DNA from: Gemmata massiliana | Lineage (GTDB): Bacteria; Planctomycetota; Planctomycetia; Gemmatales; Gemmataceae | Assembly: GCF_901538265.1 (NCBI RefSeq) | Contig: NZ_LR593886.1 | Location: 5,291,738-5,355,737, forward strand | Reading direction: 5' to 3' | DNA length: 64,000 bases | Shown here: piece after piece, positions 18,206 through 27,387 of the stretch | How the letters are laid out: each line of letters begins with the position of its first letter | Numbering within the stretch: position 1 is the stretch's first letter | Made by a program: the position numbers and the translations under genes | The notes under the pieces: generated by a model | Databases searched by the model: none | Told to the model about the DNA's origin: nothing | The model's input: the letters and a program-made list of their open reading frames with translations, nothing else

Positions 18206-18479
18206 CCGCGCTCCCGGTGAGTTTTTTGGAGAGACGCCGCCGGGCCGCGGCGGTTTCAGCAAACCAACAATACGCCCACGACCCGGTCGGGGTTTTGGAG
18301 AGGGTGGGTGCTTCGATCCAAGAAGACGTTCGAGCCGTTTCGAGTTAACAGTTTACACGCGAACAACCGGCTGCCAAGTTAAAACGCTCGTAACGCCAAG
18401 TGGTGCGCGAACTGAGGGCTACTTGGGAGCACGCCTTGGCGGCCGAGTGCGCCACCTCCAAAAAATCTAGTCCGGCAAA

Positions 18480-19860
18480 CGTGACGGGATGAGCTTGTTT
18501 TCGAGGGCATTCGGGTCGCCGTCGGGTCACGCCGGAACCGCCGGCGCTCGCGCCGCGTCTCCCGTTCGGCCCGCAACCGGTTCCACGCCGCCCGATCCGC
18601 GCCGGCCGCGTCGGTCGCCGTGACCTCCGGGGCCGGGTCGCCAATCCGGCGATCCACGTAGGCGCGCCCCTGAGCACCAGCGCCGGACGGGGCTCCGAGC
18701 GCCCGGTGCCCCGGCGCGCATAGTATGGCGCCCGAGCGCCCGCTCCAGGTCGTTGTTGGGGCGCGGCAACCCGGCCGTGTCGTAACGCGCGAACCGCCCC
18801 GGGCCGTCGCCCCGACTCACCTCCACGAACGGCCCCCGCCGCACCCGACTCGCCGACCGCGGCCCGGTGTCGCATCACGGCACCCCGCAACCCGCTCCGT
18901 TGGCCCCGGACCGTCGGCCCGGGACGCCCTTCTGGCCGAGGGCGTGAGGCGCCCGGTGGGCCCGCCCGAGCGCCGCGTACACCGGTGCGAACGCACCGCC
19001 GGCCGACCGAAAGGCGTCGCGGAGGATCCCCTCCGGACGAGTGCGCTCGGGCGCCGCGCACCCGTCGCCTTCACCCGACTCCAGCTCACCACCACCGCGC
19101 TCCGCCGGGCGTGGTGTTTCAGCCCGCGCACCTCCGAGCGCCGACGAGCCGTACCCGCGCACCACCTCGGCCTCGGGATCGGTTCGCCCCTCGACCGCGC
19201 GACCTGGCGCACCCCGCGGACCTTCTTCTTGAGCCCACCTCGACATGCCGATCGGCCTCATAAATGGGCCCGGCGGCCTCGCGCCGGACCTAAAACGGCC
19301 CCCGCGAGTAGGGCACACCGGGGAGCGCCTGGGCCACCGCTTTGCGGATCGAATGGCTGGCCGTCGGAGATCGCCGCCGCCGAGCACATCGCGGATGACC
19401 CACAGGATCTCGTGCCCGACGTTCGGCTGCGACCCGTCGAGGGCCCGGATCCCCTTCCCCTGGGCGCCCCGCCTTGCGCCGTCGGTGAGGGACGTAGCCC
19501 ACAACTCGTCGTACCGGTCCAGGAGGTTAGTGACGGTGCGCTCGGACACGGACACCCGCGCCCGACCCGGTGGGCGCGGATCGCGGGCACGGACCGGTGC
19601 TCGGTATACCGCCGGCGCCCGATGAGAGCGATCACGCCGAGCCCGAACGCGTGCCGGGGCAACGCGACGGCACCCTCGGCCCCGGGTCGGTACGGCTCCT
19701 TGTACCCGGGGCAAGCCGAGTCGCGGCACCGGCGGACGGTCCGGTTGAGGCGGGTGACGCCGGCCAACGCGTGGATCGTCCGGCGCGCGATGCACTCGGC
19801 CCGCATCGGCCGGCCGCGCGGTCCGCTCCGGCGCCCGGTCGCGGGCGATCGTCGGCTCGG
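18480..19860 (-). pseudogene. Decayed DDE transposase (unclassified family)
   Basis: Fragments of one transposase can be read in order on the minus strand but in changing frames. Upstream part: CIARRTIHALAGV and a zinc-finger-like CRDSACPGYKEPY. Middle: VSERTVTNLLDRYDELWA, IRALDGSQPNVGHEILWV, then a frame change to SIRKAVAQALPGVP. Later: AVEGRTDPEAEVVRGY. End: FARYDTAGLPRPNNDLERAL near 18740. Several frameshifts separate the blocks, so no functional protein can be made. Its 5' side abuts the IS5-type fragment at 19890. I do not assign an IS family with confidence. Long open frames on the plus strand across this region are antisense artefacts. Confidence 0.7.
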
Positions 19861-19889
19861 CGGTCTTGGGCGTCTTCACGGGACATCCT

Positions 19890-20330
19890 CCGGGGACGAC
19901 CCAAAGCCTTACGAAACCACCGGAGGGGCATACCGATACGCTTGCCGGACCAGCTTTTTTCGCCCGCCCCGGCCGCTGCTAGGTGGGCCCGGACGACCGT
20001 CGAATCGAGTACCAGGGTGGACGCGTCCGGATCCCGAACGAGCTCGAGCACCGTTCCCCAGACCCCGGCTTCGGCCCACCGCCGGAACCGGCGCCAGACC
20101 GAGTTCCCGTTCCCGAACCGGTCGGGCTGATCGCGCCACGGGCTCCCGGTCCGGGCGATCCACAGAACCCTGTCCACGAACCGTCGGTTGCCCGCCTTCG
20201 ACTTTGGACCGGGAGCACCCTTGACTCGGTCCAACCCGCACCGCTGAGCGCTGCCGCCACATGTCGTATTCCTCCAACCAGTTGGAGGAGGCCGAGCCGG
20301 GCCGCGATTCTGTCCACACGCCCTGGGCCA
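19890..20330 (-). pseudogene. 5' fragment of an IS5-family transposase
   Basis: The minus-strand frame encodes the N-terminal half of an IS5-type transposase: NRRFVDRVLWIARTGSPWRD, then SVWRRFRRWAEAGVW, then TLVLDSTVVRAHLAAAGA, where the aspartate of LDST is the first catalytic residue. The frame then loses similarity near 19920 (after a truncated GEKS) and the second half, with the other two catalytic acids, is missing. The break coincides with the start of the neighbouring decayed transposase, so one element probably landed in or recombined with the other. The extreme N-terminus is also scrambled. Confidence 0.75.
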
Positions 20331-20433
20331 TAGTTTCGGCCCGTGTTCTTCTGCGTTCATCCGTGGCGGCTCTTCTCTCTTCTCTTCTCATCTGATACCC
20401 CAAATGGAGACATTTCCGCGCCGAGGGGTCCGT

Positions 20434-21951
20434 ATGGCCACGCCGTCACTCCCGCGATCGTCCGGTATCCTGCTCCACCCCACGAGCCTGCCCGGTCCGT
20501 TCGGGATCGGTGATCTCGGCCCGATCGCCTATCGGTGGGTGGAGACACTCGCCGCGATGAAGCAGTCGTGGTGGCAGATCCTCCCGCTCGGTCCCACCGG
20601 AGCAGGCGACTCGCCCTATCAGTCGCTCTCCGCGTTCGCGGGCAGTGTCAACTTGCTCAGCCCCGAGCTGTTGCAGCAAGACGGCCTCGTTAGCGCCGAT
20701 CTGTGGGCGAACGAACACTTCACCGACGGGGAGATTCAGTTCGACCGCGTCACGCCGTTCAAAACGAAGATGCTCCGGACCGCGTGGGACTCGTTCCGCG
20801 GGGGCCGGGCCGCGCACCTCAAGCACGACTTCGAGAACTACTGCACGGCCGAGGCCGGGTGGCTCGACGGGTTCGCACTGTTCGTCGCGATTCGCGAGGC
20901 GCTCGGGAACACCGGGTTGCTCGCGTGGCCGCCGGATCTGTTGCGCCGGAACCCCGTCGCGCTGGGGGAACTGGAGAAACAGATCTCGGGCGAAGTGCTG
21001 ATGCACAAGTTCGGGCAGTTTTTGTTCGATCGCCAGTGGACCGCGCTGAAAAAGTTCGCGGCCGACCGGAAGGTGAAGATCATCGGCGACGCGCCGATCT
21101 TCGTTGCGCTCGATTCGGCCGACGTGTGGGCGCACCCCGACGAGTTCCTCCTGGACCCCGACCGGAAGCCGTCCGTCGTTGCGGGCGTGCCGCCGGACTA
21201 CTTCAGCGAGGACGGGCAGCACTGGGGGAACCCGATCTACGACTGGGACCGGATGGAGGCCACCGGCTACTCGTGGTGGTGCGCCCGCGTGCTACGACAG
21301 TTGAAGCAGGTCGACCTGATCCGGCTCGATCACTTCCGCGGGTTCCGGCAGGCGTGGCACATCCCGGCAGAAGAACTGACCGCGCGCGTCGGGAAGTGGG
21401 TGGACGGCCCCGGAATGAAGCTGTTCGAGCGACTCCGGATCGCGCTCGGCGGGTTGCCGCTGATTGCCGAGGACTTGGGTGTGATTACGCCCGATGTGGT
21501 CGAACTGCGCGACGCGCTCGCGTTACCAGGCATGCGCGTGATCCAGTTCGCACTCGAAGGGCCGCCCAACCTGCACTGGCCCCACAACTACGTGCCCAAC
21601 TGCGTGTGCTACACCGGCACCCACGACAACGACACCGTTCAGGGCTGGTACTTGACCCTCAACGACCGCGACCGGCACTACCTCGCACTGACGCTGGGGA
21701 AGGGAATCGGGGACGTGTCGTGGGATCTGCTCCGCGAGGCGTGGGCGTCGGTCGCGGCCGTGGCGATCGCACCGCTCCAGGACGTGTTGAGTTTGGGGAG
21801 CGACGCGCGGATGAACAAACCAGGCGTCGCGACCGGGAACTGGCGCTGGCGGTTCCGACTCGACCAGTTCCGGGGGGACGTGATCCAGCGAATGGCCGAC
21901 CTCACGACGCTCTACAACCGTGTCCCGGTTGAGCCGAAGCCCACAGCGTAA
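20434..21951 (+). CDS. malQ: 4-alpha-glucanotransferase (amylomaltase)
   Basis: A 505-residue GH77 enzyme that transfers alpha-1,4-glucan segments during maltodextrin or glycogen metabolism in the cytoplasm. The ATG at 20434 follows a GAGGGG site; an in-frame ATG at 20404 is less well placed. Family motifs are present: GILLHPTSLPGPFGIGDLG at the N-terminus, WWQILPLGPTG, SPYQSLSAFAGS, the nucleophile in IRLDHFRGF (D299), the acid/base in AEDLG (E346) and the third carboxylate in THDND (D398). The length matches bacterial MalQ. It ends three bases before the convergent end of hscA, so the two genes share their termination region. Confidence 0.96.
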   Translation: MATPSLPRSSGILLHPTSLPGPFGIGDLGPIAYRWVETLAAMKQSWWQILPLGPTGAGDSPYQSLSAFAGSVNLLSPELLQQDGLVSADLWANEHFTDGEIQFDRVTPFKTKMLRTAWDSFRGGRAAHLKHDFENYCTAEAGWLDGFALFVAIREALGNTGLLAWPPDLLRRNPVALGELEKQISGEVLMHKFGQFLFDRQWTALKKFAADRKVKIIGDAPIFVALDSADVWAHPDEFLLDPDRKPSVVAGVPPDYFSEDGQHWGNPIYDWDRMEATGYSWWCARVLRQLKQVDLIRLDHFRGFRQAWHIPAEELTARVGKWVDGPGMKLFERLRIALGGLPLIAEDLGVITPDVVELRDALALPGMRVIQFALEGPPNLHWPHNYVPNCVCYTGTHDNDTVQGWYLTLNDRDRHYLALTLGKGIGDVSWDLLREAWASVAAVAIAPLQDVLSLGSDARMNKPGVATGNWRWRFRLDQFRGDVIQRMADLTTLYNRVPVEPKPTA

Positions 21952-21954
21952 CCT

Positions 21955-24051
21955 CTACTCGTCGCCGTACTCGTCCTTCCACTCCTCGTACCACGCCATT
22001 TGGATGGCTTCGAGGAGCTTTTCGTTCGACTCGTTCGGCTTACCGGTGAACCCTTCGAGGTTCATCACGTGTTTGTGCAGGTCCGTGAACCGCACCGAGA
22101 GCGGGTTGATCGTATCGAACTGGTCGAACAGCGCTTCGCCGATTTCGCGCGCGTCGGTCCACGTCATGCCCTTCTCCAGTGAGCGAACGCCGAGGTTATT
22201 CGGGTCCAGTTTATCGGCTTCGGTACCGCCGAGCGATTGCCGAAGTACCTCGTTCATCACCAGTGTTGCGAGGGGATTCGTGGCCGCACCGAATTCGTCA
22301 ATGGAGCGCTGTAGTACGTTCAGCTCTGACCCGGCGATTGCCGATCGCAACGTTTCGCTCGCCGAAGCGATCGCGGCGCGCTGGTCCGGTGTGAGTCTGT
22401 CAGCGGCCTGCGCGAGCGCCTTCTGGGTGTGACGCAAGTCGTTTTCGGCTTTGTTCCGCAGCTCGATGAGTCGGCGCGTGGTGAAGTCGTCTTGCGCGTT
22501 CTCGATGCTCTCATTGACGAGCCGATCGACCTCTTCGGTTGTGAGGCCGTGGGCTGCCTGCACGGTCACTTGCGCCTGCGTACCGCTGCGCTGCTCTTTC
22601 GCAGAAACCGTGAGGATGCCGTTGTGGTCGACGATGAACGTGACGTCAACCTGCGCGAACTGCGCGGGCATCGGTGGGATGCCCGACAGCTTGAACGTGC
22701 CGAGGAATCTGCAATCCTTGGTGAGTTCGCGCTCGCCCTGGTAGATGTTGACGAGGATCGCGGTCTGGTTGTCGGCGCCGGTCGTGTACCGCGTGGTCGC
22801 ACGCGCAGGTACGGTGGCGTTGCGGTGAATCAGTTTGTCCACCACACCACCCAGCGTCTCGATCCCGAGCGAGAGCGGCACCACATCGAGCAGGAGCATG
22901 TCCCGGCGCCCGCTCGTGAGGATGTCGGCCTGCACCGCAGCGCCCAGCGCGACAACCTCGTCCGGGTTCAGTCCCGTGTGCGGAGTTTTGCCGAAGAACT
23001 CACCGACCCGCTTGCGCACGAACGGGATTCGCGTCGACCCACCGACGAGAACCACTTCGTCAATTTGGGCCGGTGTGAGGTGCGAGTCACGTAGAGCCGC
23101 CTTGCACCGGTCCAGGCTGCGATCGATGAGCGGCCGAATCAATTCCTCGAACTCGGTCCGCGTAATCGTTCGGCGGAACGGAGCGAGTGACGCCCGATTC
23201 ACGTTTTTGGACGCACTCAGATCGACCACGAGTTCGGCCGCGTCATTCGCGCTAAGGGCGATCTTCGTTTTTTCGGCCGCGTCGCGAAGGTGTTGGAGCA
23301 GTTCCGGGTCTTTTTCGGCCCCCTGGAGGTCGAGCCCCATCTCTTTGGCTGCGACCTGCATCAGCAACCGGTCGAAGTCGTCGCCGCCGAGGTAGGTGTC
23401 GCCGTTGGTCGCGAGTACCTTGAACACGCCCTCGGCGAGCGACAGAACGGAACAATCGAACGTTCCGCCGCCCAGGTCGTACACCGCGATCGTGCCGGCC
23501 CCGCGGCGATCGAGACCGTAAGCGAGCGCCGCGGCGGTCGGTTCGTTCACGATGCGCAGCACATCAAGTCCCGCGATACGACCGGCGTCGCGGGTGGCCT
23601 GGCGCTGGGAGTCGTCGAAATACGCAGGAACCGTGATGACCGCTTTCGTCGGGTTCCCGGCGCGTTTGCGCACTTCCTTGAGGATGAGTGCGGAAAGCTC
23701 TTCCGGCGTGTACTCGCGCCCGCCGATGTCGACGTGGAGTACCTTTCGGCCGTCCGCCGTTTCGCGCTCGACGATCTGGTGCGGGATGAGTTCCAGCTCT
23801 TTCTTCAGGTCCGCGAGCGTGCGCCCCATGAGGCGCTTCACGCTGAAGATCGTGTGTTCCGGGTCGGATAGTGCCCGCTCCTTTGCAGCACTCCCGACCA
23901 GTACGGACCCGTCGTCGTGGAAGGAGATGCAACTCGGCACGAGCGCGACACCGGCCGCGTCGCGCACAACAACCGGGCGCCCGTTTTCGACATACGCGGC
24001 GAGACTGAAGGTGGTTCCCAAATCGATACCGACAACGGACGGGTTCATCAT
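21955..24051 (-). CDS. hscA: Hsp70-family chaperone, HscA-like
   Basis: A 698-residue Hsp70. ATP-binding motifs: VGIDLGTTFSLAAY (N-terminus), AVYDLGGGTFDCSVL, and VVLVGGSTRIPFVRK. The substrate-binding domain contains DVVPLSLGIETLGGV and the linker-type DMLLLDV. It is longer than typical HscA by about 80 residues, in a helical acidic C-terminal tail ending EEWKDEYGDE. I call it HscA rather than a general DnaK because the nearby genes encode HscB, IscU, IscA, IscS and IscR. It is separated from hscB by an AhpD-like gene, a tRNA and a zinc-ribbon gene. Two adjacent ATGs are possible starts. A second DnaK elsewhere in the genome would be expected. Confidence 0.85.
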   Translation of the reverse strand: MMNPSVVGIDLGTTFSLAAYVENGRPVVVRDAAGVALVPSCISFHDDGSVLVGSAAKERALSDPEHTIFSVKRLMGRTLADLKKELELIPHQIVERETADGRKVLHVDIGGREYTPEELSALILKEVRKRAGNPTKAVITVPAYFDDSQRQATRDAGRIAGLDVLRIVNEPTAAALAYGLDRRGAGTIAVYDLGGGTFDCSVLSLAEGVFKVLATNGDTYLGGDDFDRLLMQVAAKEMGLDLQGAEKDPELLQHLRDAAEKTKIALSANDAAELVVDLSASKNVNRASLAPFRRTITRTEFEELIRPLIDRSLDRCKAALRDSHLTPAQIDEVVLVGGSTRIPFVRKRVGEFFGKTPHTGLNPDEVVALGAAVQADILTSGRRDMLLLDVVPLSLGIETLGGVVDKLIHRNATVPARATTRYTTGADNQTAILVNIYQGERELTKDCRFLGTFKLSGIPPMPAQFAQVDVTFIVDHNGILTVSAKEQRSGTQAQVTVQAAHGLTTEEVDRLVNESIENAQDDFTTRRLIELRNKAENDLRHTQKALAQAADRLTPDQRAAIASASETLRSAIAGSELNVLQRSIDEFGAATNPLATLVMNEVLRQSLGGTEADKLDPNNLGVRSLEKGMTWTDAREIGEALFDQFDTINPLSVRFTDLHKHVMNLEGFTGKPNESNEKLLEAIQMAWYEEWKDEYGDE

Positions 24052-24226
24052 GGTGTCGCGGCGGTCGCCAGTTGAATCTTGAAGTGTGTGCGGGTGCGAG
24101 TGTGTAGAAACTCGATCTCCGCCCGCGGAAACAGATTTACTGGAAGGGCGATCGAAAGTACCGGTTCGCGGTTTCTGTCTTTCGGGGCAATTGTAGCGGG
24201 CCGGTACTAAACGGCTTCAAATAACG

Positions 24227-24919
24227 TCAAGGAGCGGGAGGCGCAGGCGGGTTGTTGTTCTTTTCCAAGAGCGATTTGATCTCACCCAACCGATCGTAAG
24301 TTGCGAACCCGAGTAGGATCAACTCGCAGTAAACGCGAACAACGAACAGTGCGAGCGGTATTCCGAGGATCAGCGATCCGAGGGTCAAGAGGATCAGCGT
24401 ACCGCTCCCACTCATCAGGGCGATGACTGCATAAATACCGGCACCGATAAAGATCGCGAATACCGAGAGCCAGAAAATCAGTTTGACGAATAGGGGCGCC
24501 ACAAACTCCTTGAAGAACAGGAAGTCCTTCACGAAGTTCTTTTCGCTGCCGGTTCGTCGCGGTTTGCGGGCGGGGATGTCGTCCTCTTCGTCGTCCTCGT
24601 ACTTCCGCCTCTTCTTGGTGTCTCGTGGGGGCTCTTCTTCGTCCCGGGGGCGTTCCTTGGAAGGCCGGGAAGCTTTCGCGCCCCGAGACGATTTTCGTTC
24701 ATCGGCTTCCGTGGCATCAAAATCGAACGCCCCGCCGCTAGCAGCGACGGGCGCCGGTGCAGAGGCAGTGGCAGGAATTTTAGCGGGGGCGTTCTGGTAA
24801 TCGAGACCTTCTTCGGTCACAACGACCGGGGTACCGCAATTCTTGCACGTGAACTTGCGGCCGATGACCGAAGCGCTCACGTTGTACGCAGTTCCGCACT
24901 TGGGACAGGTGTTCTTCAT
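24227..24919 (-). CDS. Zinc-ribbon membrane protein (DUF4282-like)
   Basis: A 230-residue protein. The N-terminus is an MJ0042-type zinc ribbon: CPKCGTAYNV, then FTCKNCGTPV. A long disordered, strongly charged linker follows (DDEEDDIPARKPRR). The C-terminal third has two hydrophobic segments (LIFWLSVFAIFIGAGIYAVI and LILLTLGSLILGIPLALFVV) as in DUF4282 membrane proteins, ending in a short proline-rich tail. The fusion of an N-terminal zinc ribbon to such a membrane domain is common in planctomycetes. It lies between tRNA-Val and hscA; no functional link to iron-sulfur assembly can be shown. Confidence 0.82.
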   Translation of the reverse strand: MKNTCPKCGTAYNVSASVIGRKFTCKNCGTPVVVTEEGLDYQNAPAKIPATASAPAPVAASGGAFDFDATEADERKSSRGAKASRPSKERPRDEEEPPRDTKKRRKYEDDEEDDIPARKPRRTGSEKNFVKDFLFFKEFVAPLFVKLIFWLSVFAIFIGAGIYAVIALMSGSGTLILLTLGSLILGIPLALFVVRVYCELILLGFATYDRLGEIKSLLEKNNNPPAPPAP

Positions 24920-24952
24920 GGAGAACTCGATGCGGGAAATGTGTGTTGCGAG

Positions 24953-25025
24953 TGGGCGTGGAGGGACTCGAACCCCCGACTTCCTCCTTGTAAGGGAGGC
25001 ACTCTAACCGCTGAGTTACACGCCC
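24953..25025 (-). tRNA. tRNA-Val (anticodon UAC)
   Basis: A 73-nucleotide cloverleaf on the minus strand. Acceptor arms GGGCGTG and CACGCCC pair over seven bases with discriminator A. The anticodon arm is CCTCC / CTTACAA / GGAGG, giving anticodon TAC, which reads the valine codon GUA. The T arm has the GTTCGAGTC loop. CCA is not encoded. It lies between the AhpD-like gene and the zinc-ribbon gene, inside the iron-sulfur cluster locus and on the same strand. Confidence 0.97.
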
Positions 25026-25032
25026 AAATCCG

Positions 25033-25335
25033 TTAGCCGATGGCATGGGTGCCGTGGGTCACGGCTCCGCCCGCGCGAAGGGCCGCGGCCACCAGTGTCG
25101 CTTCGGTCAATTCGGCTTCCGTTGCACCGGCGGCTTTCGCCTTCTTAACGTGGACATCAATGCAATAAGGGCATTGTGTCGTAACGGCCACCGCTACCGC
25201 GATCAGTTCTTTGACTTTTATCGACAGCGCTCCGTCCTTGAACACCGCGGCGTTTAGCGCGTCGAACGCGGCCATGCCCTCGGGGGCCAGCTCCTTCATC
25301 GTCTTGAGCTTCTTCAAGTTGGCCGGATCGTACAT
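25033..25335 (-). CDS. AhpD-like carboxymuconolactone decarboxylase family protein
   Basis: A 100-residue protein with the AhpD/CMD core: VKELIAVAVAVTTQCPYCID followed by H62, giving the CxxC-x3-H redox motif (C55, C58, H62). In AhpD this dithiol transfers electrons to alkyl hydroperoxide reductase; small stand-alone members are often general peroxidase-like or disulfide reductases. A GGGAG site precedes the ATG. The start is 12 bases after the hscB stop, so it appears to belong to the isc operon, where protection of iron-sulfur assembly from peroxides is plausible but not shown. Confidence 0.88.
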   Translation of the reverse strand: MYDPANLKKLKTMKELAPEGMAAFDALNAAVFKDGALSIKVKELIAVAVAVTTQCPYCIDVHVKKAKAAGATEAELTEATLVAAALRAGGAVTHGTHAIG

Positions 25336-25347
25336 CGTGGCTCCCGT

Positions 25348-25869
25348 TCAGTCGTTGAGGTCGCGGAGCAGCCCGCGCACGTACTTCGCCGCGTTCAATA
25401 GACCTCGTACCCGAATCCGGAGGTTCGCGCGCTGGTCACTCTCGGATGGGATTGTGGCGAGCTGATCGAACAGCGCCGCGACTTCGCCCATCAGCCCATC
25501 GAACCGGGCGCCGAAGGTCCGTTCGAGGCGCTCGATCTCAGCCGGTTTCCCGCGGGCCGTTTCGATCTCCTCGCGGGCGTCGAGCATTTCCGCGAGGAAC
25601 GCGGGCGGCACCTGTTTGTGCTCCGCGGCGCTCGGGCCGCCCTCAAGTGTGAGCAGGTGCTCGGCACGGGCGAACGGATCGCGGAGTGTGTTGTATGCCT
25701 CGTTGACCGCGGCTGACAGTTCCAGACTCGCGTTTAGGTCGGCTGATGAACCGGCCAGGTGGAAATCGGGGTGGACCGCGCGCGACCGCGCGAGGTACGA
25801 CCGTTCCAACTCGCCCGCGTCAACAGTAAACCGCCTCGGAAGGCCGAGGCGGTCAAAGTGGTCGGTCAT
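25348..25869 (-). CDS. hscB: Fe-S assembly J-domain co-chaperone HscB
   Basis: A 173-residue protein starting at MTDHF (ATG at 25869). It has an N-terminal J domain with the HPD motif (H33-P34-D35 in RAVHPDFH), the region NEAYNTLRDPFARAEHLL, which is diagnostic for HscB rather than DnaJ, and a C-terminal three-helix domain that in E. coli binds IscU. It stimulates the ATPase of HscA and delivers IscU to it. Length matches E. coli HscB (171 residues). Gene order iscU-iscA-hscB is as in proteobacteria. The following gene is AhpD-like instead of hscA. Confidence 0.93.
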   Translation of the reverse strand: MTDHFDRLGLPRRFTVDAGELERSYLARSRAVHPDFHLAGSSADLNASLELSAAVNEAYNTLRDPFARAEHLLTLEGGPSAAEHKQVPPAFLAEMLDAREEIETARGKPAEIERLERTFGARFDGLMGEVAALFDQLATIPSESDQRANLRIRVRGLLNAAKYVRGLLRDLND

Positions 25870-25916
25870 GGCTTTCTGGTTCCGAGGCCGCACGTCTCTC
25901 GGCCGGATTTGACAAA

Positions 25917-26330
25917 CTACATGCTGTACGAGCTACCGCAGCCGCAGGTGCTCTTGGCTTGCGGGTTCGAGATCGTGAAGCCGCGCTTGTTCAGGTCGTC
26001 GTGGAAGTCCACGGTGGCGCCGTTGAGGTACAGAAGCGAGCGCTTGTCCACGACCACTTCGATGCCGTGGAACTCGAACTTGTGGTCCGACTTCTCGTCG
26101 TACTTGGCGTCGAGATCAAGCTTGTTCTGGAACCCGCTGCACCCGCCGCCCTGCACGCGGACGCGGAGGTACAGGGTGCCACCCGGCTCGATTTCCTTGC
26201 GCTCGATCATGTCGGCGATGTGGCGCTTGACTTCCAGTGCGGCCTTCTCCGTCACGGTGACGGGCGGCGCGACCGGGGCTGCGTCCTTGAGGCCCAGCCC
26301 TTGGGGTTCGTTCGCAACAGCGGTGGACAT
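25917..26330 (-). CDS. iscA: A-type iron-sulfur carrier (IscA/ErpA)
   Basis: A 137-residue protein; the ATG at 26330 with an AAAGGTG site is preferred to one three codons upstream. It contains the three conserved cysteines that hold the cluster: GGGCSGF (C64) and CGCG (C129, C131). The fold core from VTVTEKAALEVKRHI onward is complete. The N-terminal 22 residues are an alanine/proline-rich extension not usual in IscA. It carries clusters from IscU to apo-proteins. Whether it is IscA or ErpA cannot be decided by sequence reading alone; position between iscU and hscB favours IscA. Confidence 0.93.
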   Translation of the reverse strand: MSTAVANEPQGLGLKDAAPVAPPVTVTEKAALEVKRHIADMIERKEIEPGGTLYLRVRVQGGGCSGFQNKLDLDAKYDEKSDHKFEFHGIEVVVDKRSLLYLNGATVDFHDDLNKRGFTISNPQAKSTCGCGSSYSM

Positions 26331-26405
26331 TGGAATCACCTTTCGTTTGGTCCGGGGATCGGGACTAAATTCGTTGGGGGATTATACCGCGGTAGGGGTG
26401 ACGAG

Positions 26406-26831
26406 TTACACCCCGGCCGGTTCCGGTTGCTCGCTTTTCTCGGCGGGCTCGCCCTGCTTTTCGTGATAGTTCTTCAGAGCCGCCTTGATCGCGTCCTCGG
26501 CCAGAACCGAGCAGTGAACCTTGACCGGCGGGAGCGCGAGTTCTTCCACGATCTCGGTGTTCTTGATCGCGAGCGCCTCGTCCACCGTCTTGCCCTTGAG
26601 CCACTCGGTCGCGAGGCTGCTCGACGCGATCGCGGACCCGCACCCGAACGTCTTGAACTTCGCGTCCTCGATAACGCCCGTTTCCGAATTCACCTTGATC
26701 TGGAGCCGCATCACGTCACCGCACTCCGGGGCGCCGACCAGCCCGGTGCCCACGCTCGGGTCCGCGATATCGAAGCTCCCGACGTTCCGCGGGTTGTTGT
26801 AGTGGTCGAGTACCTTTTCGCTGTACGGCAT
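26406..26831 (-). CDS. iscU: Iron-sulfur cluster scaffold IscU
   Basis: A 141-residue scaffold protein on which [2Fe-2S] clusters are built from IscS sulfur. All ligands are visible: C37 and D39 in APECGDVM, C64 in FKTFGCGSAIASS, and H106-C107 in VKVHCS. The chaperone-recognition motif LPPVK (residues 100-104) is intact, which fits the presence of hscA and hscB. The first 125 residues match the usual IscU length; the last 16 are a short charged tail (EKSEQPEPAGV). A strong AGGAGAG site precedes the ATG. Confidence 0.97.
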   Translation of the reverse strand: MPYSEKVLDHYNNPRNVGSFDIADPSVGTGLVGAPECGDVMRLQIKVNSETGVIEDAKFKTFGCGSAIASSSLATEWLKGKTVDEALAIKNTEIVEELALPPVKVHCSVLAEDAIKAALKNYHEKQGEPAEKSEQPEPAGV

Positions 26832-26875
26832 GTCGCTCTCCTATAAAATTTGATGCGGTCCACGACCGCTGAGGT

Positions 26876-27350
26876 TCACTTCTGTTTGGCTCGAATTTCA
26901 CCGAGATCGCGTTTGATATCTTCGAGCACCTTCTGCAGTTGCTGGACGGTGGATTCCAAATTACCGGCCGAACGGACCACTGTGAACGATCCGGCGAGGA
27001 TCGTCAGGAAGACCCCGGCCACGAACGCGCCGATCCACTTAGTAAGGGCGAATGTCGTCTCCGACCTTCGATTTATGCGATGCGTAGTCCGTGACCATCG
27101 TGTCCAGCTTTACCGCGACCGTATCGGTCTTTGTGTTGGTCGCTCTAAGCTGTTCGATGAGGGCGTCGAACTTCGCGAGTATTACCGCCGACTGAGCCTG
27201 AGTCGCGTTCTGTGTGCTCACAACGGTGGCGAGTTGGGAGCTCAGCAAATCGAGCTTCACATTTGTGGTCGAAGACTGCCGGGTGAGATCCTCTAGCTCG
27301 GACACTAGCCCGTCAATACGGTCTTCGAGGCTCTTCACCGTGGGCGGCAT
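26876..27350 (-). pseudogene. Frameshifted coiled-coil membrane protein between iscS and iscU
   Basis: The ATG at 27350 has a good AGGAGAAG site and begins a 103-codon frame of coiled-coil character (DGLVSELEDLTRQSSTTNVK; LDTMVTDYASHKS), which stops at 27039. In the +1 frame the reading continues through THRINRRSETTFALTKWIGA, a transmembrane helix (FVAGVFLTILAGSFTVV) and a second coiled coil (LQKVLEDIKRDLGEIRAKQK) ending at 26876. Together they would make a sensible membrane-anchored coiled-coil protein of about 157 residues. The two parts share no start codon for the second one, so this is a frameshift, a sequencing error, or a recoding event near 27040-27070. Confidence 0.7.
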
Positions 27351-27387
27351 AGTGCTTCTCCTGGGCCTGTTCAGTTACCACCAGTCG

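Noticed and set aside
18725-20224. A 499-codon plus-strand open frame
   Set aside because: Antisense to two decayed transposases whose recognisable blocks are on the minus strand.
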